DNA from: Dethiosulfatibacter sp.
GTDB taxonomy: Bacteria > Bacillota_A > Clostridia > Tissierellales > Dethiosulfatibacteraceae
Length of the DNA stretch: 64,000 bases
Assembly: GCA_019084435.1 (NCBI GenBank)
Contig: JAHRFV010000327.1
Location: 7,739-71,738, forward strand
Direction: 5' to 3'
In this document: piece by piece, positions 62,041 through 64,000 of the stretch
Layout: each line of letters starts with the position of its first letter
How positions within the stretch are numbered: position 1 is the first letter of the stretch
Program-made: the position numbers and the translations under genes
Notes under the pieces: generated by a model
What the model was told of the DNA's origin: nothing
Seen by the model: the letters and a program-made list of their open reading frames with translations, nothing else
The model's database searches: none

Positions 62041-62613
62041 TTGGCAATAAATTATAAAAAATGTCCCAATTGTGGCTCGACTAATGTTCTTGACATTTTA
62101 TATGGAATGCCAACACATGAAGCCTTTCTAAAGGCTGAAGCAGGTGAAATAAAGCTGGGAGGTTGCTGTATAACGGGCAGTGATCCTGAGTATTATTGTA
62201 AAGATTGTGAACATGAGTGGGATAAACAACAGGCAATTGATTATGCATATAACCAAATGGAATCGCTTATAACTTCAGTTGGTGGATATTTTGGCGGTTA
62301 TTATGAAGTAGAAATCAATTTAAAAAGTAGAGAATTGACATGGAAGCATATTGGTGGGGGAAATGAAGAATCTTATAGAAAAGTGTTTCGGGATACAACT
62401 GCTGATAAGCTGATTGAAGAGCTTAAACTTATTGAGTTATTAAATTGGAAATCTAAATATGTAGATCCGCATGTTCTTGATGGAACCCAGTGGAGTATTG
62501 AAATCGTTAGAAAAGGACGAAATATTAAGAAACATGGAAGTAATATGTATCCCGATGGGTGGGAACGCTTTTGTGAAATTATTCGAAAGATTTCCGGGAG
62601 GAAGTTTGAATGA
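62041..62613 (+). CDS. Zinc-ribbon protein of unknown function
   Basis: A 190-residue protein starting at TTG 62041 after GAGGTGATTTCTT. The N-terminus has a zinc ribbon (KKCPNCGSTNVLD, GGCCITGSDPEYYCKDCEHEW). The rest is a soluble alpha/beta domain with LKSRELTWKHIGGGNEESYR and DGTQWSIEIVRKGRNIKKHG. No function can be assigned. It lies 33 bases after the small basic protein gene. Confidence 0.75.
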   Translation: MAINYKKCPNCGSTNVLDILYGMPTHEAFLKAEAGEIKLGGCCITGSDPEYYCKDCEHEWDKQQAIDYAYNQMESLITSVGGYFGGYYEVEINLKSRELTWKHIGGGNEESYRKVFRDTTADKLIEELKLIELLNWKSKYVDPHVLDGTQWSIEIVRKGRNIKKHGSNMYPDGWERFCEIIRKISGRKFE

Positions 62614-62630
62614 ATCAAGGAGGTGTGTCA

Positions 62631-62735
62631 ATGATTGAAAAAGCAATACTTATAGCGACTAAAGCCCATTATGGGCAACTAGACAAGGGTGGACAACCCT
62701 ATATATTACATTCGTTAAGAGTTATGCAAAACTGA
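62631..62735 (+). pseudogene. Remnant of an HD-domain (RelA/SpoT-like) phosphohydrolase gene
   Basis: Thirty-four codons from ATG 62631, preceded by AAGGAGGTGTGTCA, encode MIEKAILIATKAHYGQLDKG and GQPYILHSLRVMQN and then stop. This is the first helix pair of the HD domain (AHxGQxDKxGxPYixHplrV) of RelA/SpoT-type and related hydrolases. The rest of the domain, including the HD dyad, is missing. Confidence 0.7.
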
Positions 62736-62826
62736 AGATCAATTCTATGGAAAATTCACTGGGTTTATTGAAACAAATCACTAGTATTTTAATGGTGGAA
62801 TTAACATAGTTGAGGAGGACGAATAA

Positions 62827-63306
62827 ATGGGTACATTTACAGCACAAATTTTAATAGGTCACGATCATCGATATGGTGGTGGTATAATCCCAAGTCATAC
62901 AGTATTCTTGTCTGCAAATAGCAGACCGGCGTGGATATTAAAGAGGCTAGATTTATTTGAAGAAGGGAACGAATCCGAATTTATTAGATGGATTCCAACT
63001 GTTAATAATATGCTAGATGATGCCATGTTGTTAATAGGTGTCCATGTGATTAAAGATGAAGCTGTTATTAAAGCGGCAAGAGAATTTTGTAAGGTTAATA
63101 ATTTGAATGATCTTGAATTATATGAAGCTTTTAGCCCGGAGGATTTACAAACACTTTATGAGCTTGTGAGAACTACAAGAATTGAGTATAGCATTGCTTT
63201 AACTGTATTTAATGAGTCCCACATTATCAATCAATATAAGGCACTAGATCAGTATGAATGTAGAGCAAATGTATTTACTGTTACCCATAGCAATTATAAA
63301 AAATAG
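62827..63306 (+). CDS. Hypothetical protein, 159 residues
   Basis: A soluble protein starting MGTFTAQILIGHDHRYGGGI, preceded by GAGGAGG. The N-terminus (GHDHRYGGGIIPSHTVFLSA) reads as a beta-hairpin, followed by a helical C-terminus (AAREFCKVNNLNDLELYEAF). No family recognised. Confidence 0.7.
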   Translation: MGTFTAQILIGHDHRYGGGIIPSHTVFLSANSRPAWILKRLDLFEEGNESEFIRWIPTVNNMLDDAMLLIGVHVIKDEAVIKAAREFCKVNNLNDLELYEAFSPEDLQTLYELVRTTRIEYSIALTVFNESHIINQYKALDQYECRANVFTVTHSNYKK

Positions 63307-63441
63307 GAAATAAGTATCTCTAATTGGATTTTAATAATTTATGTCAGCAATGTAATAAAGGCAACAAAATACAAAATTCGGTTATATAAGTGAACAAGTG
63401 TTGAATCGATATAAATAAGAGTTTATAAAGGAGAATTTCGT

Positions 63442-64000
63442 ATGTCTAAAAAGAATAATGAAGTACAATTTAATGAAGACCAGTTGATAAATTTATATGG
63501 GATTCAATTTGCAATTGCTTATGCGGATGGCGAATTAGATAAAGATGAACTGAAAAAGATATTTGAAGTAATGGATATTACAGGATTTTCTCTTGAAGGG
63601 AAACAAAAAGTTCAAACATATTTCTTAGAACCTCCAATTCTTGAGGAAATAATATCTGAAATGAATAATGACATCGATGAAATCAAGTACACTACATATA
63701 TGAATGCCATCGAAGTGGCAATAGCCAATGATGATATTTCTCAACAACAGGAAGTCCAGTTGAAAAAAATCAAGGAGTCATTTGATATTACAAATATTCA
63801 GGCTGAGAAAATGAGGGAATTTGCAATAAAGGCAAAAGAAATTGAAGAAAGAGGAATTGATGTATATTCTTGTGCGGGAGAGCCGCAGTTCCGGTGTGGC
63901 ATGAGCCACATGTCCGGAACTACTGAGCCACCAATTACTCGCTTAGACGTTTATCCAATCCATAGACCTCCCGCATTGATAAGTCCTTGGAAGGATCTAT
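63442..64000 (+). CDS. TerB-like protein, frame altered near its middle and cut by the window edge
   Basis: The frame starts at ATG 63442 after AAAGGAG and is open to the window end. Residues 1-140 are helical and acidic, with QLINLYGIQFAIAYADGELD and IEVAIANDDISQQQEVQLKK, the two-repeat pattern of TerB-like domains. After GIDVYS (63870) the sequence becomes Cys/Pro/Arg-rich and does not resemble the usual hydrophobic continuation. The change coincides with GTGCGGG and a long hairpin, so an inserted element is likely. Confidence 0.65.
   Translation, partial: MSKKNNEVQFNEDQLINLYGIQFAIAYADGELDKDELKKIFEVMDITGFSLEGKQKVQTYFLEPPILEEIISEMNNDIDEIKYTTYMNAIEVAIANDDISQQQEVQLKKIKESFDITNIQAEKMREFAIKAKEIEERGIDVYSCAGEPQFRCGMSHMSGTTEPPITRLDVYPIHRPPALISPWKDL
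63872..64000. mobile_element. Possible terminus of an inserted element interrupting the TerB-like gene
   Basis: Starting at GTGCGGG, a GC-rich segment contains the near-perfect hairpin AGTTCCGG-TGTGGC-ATGA-GCCACA-TGT-CCGGAACT (63887-63921). On the minus strand a short frame from the window edge ends at TAA 63935-63937 with REVYGLDKRLSE, as the tail of a coding region would. GTGCG is also the usual 5' end of group II introns. The element type cannot be settled within the window. Confidence 0.35.

Overview
The window looks like a chromosomal segment of a low-GC Gram-positive bacterium, most likely of class Clostridia. Strong AGGAGG-type ribosome sites precede nearly every gene, and the phage families and accessory proteins are those usual in clostridial genomes. 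No integrase, tRNA, rRNA or CRISPR array is visible. The window falls into two parts with different strand and base use.

Part 1 (about 1-30.65 kb, almost all minus strand, moderate GC) is a siphovirus-type prophage missing both ends. In transcription order (right to left) it holds: a sigma-region-4-like activator, small early genes, a DUF2800 nuclease-like protein, a DUF2815 protein, a family A DNA polymerase, Rha and other early proteins, a VirE-type primase/helicase, a VRR-NUC nuclease, an SNF2 helicase broken by a frameshift at its P-loop, a DUF1492-like late regulator, HNH endonuclease, small terminase, SAM synthetase plus a ParB-methyltransferase fusion, large terminase, portal, ClpP-like protease, HK97 capsid, head-tail connectors, major tail protein, gpG/gpGT tail chaperones made by a canonical -1 frameshift, tape measure and a distal tail protein. 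Two cassettes interrupt it: a [2Fe-2S]/zinc CopZ-like protein with its own promoter and terminator, and a plus-strand regulator plus 61-residue protein with their own promoter, operators and terminator.

Part 2 (about 30.8-62 kb, all plus strand, clearly AT-richer) is a dense defence island. It starts with a NACHT STAND ATPase. Next comes a putative restriction-modification operon: a small controller-like HTH protein, two D12-type adenine methyltransferases, an unknown 418-residue protein, a McrB-like AAA+ ATPase and a DUF2357/McrC-like nuclease with a HEPN-like C-terminus. The layout recalls BsuMI/LlaJI, but with adenine methylases. An orphan protein with an RNxxxH motif follows. Then comes the right half of a type 1 BREX locus (PglX lacking its N-terminus, PglZ, BrxL) in close series with a 47-residue protein, DUF262 protein, HEPN protein, Eco57I-like methylase and WYL regulator. 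No brxA, brxB or brxC is present. After a terminator and a palindromic promoter comes a complete three-gene pPIWI_RE module: REase, DinG-like helicase and PIWI-RE protein.

Part 3 (62-64 kb) holds small uncharacterised genes, an HD-domain remnant, and a TerB-like gene whose frame runs into a strong hairpin near the window edge, possibly the end of a mobile element. Product names come from motif recognition and gene order without database searches.
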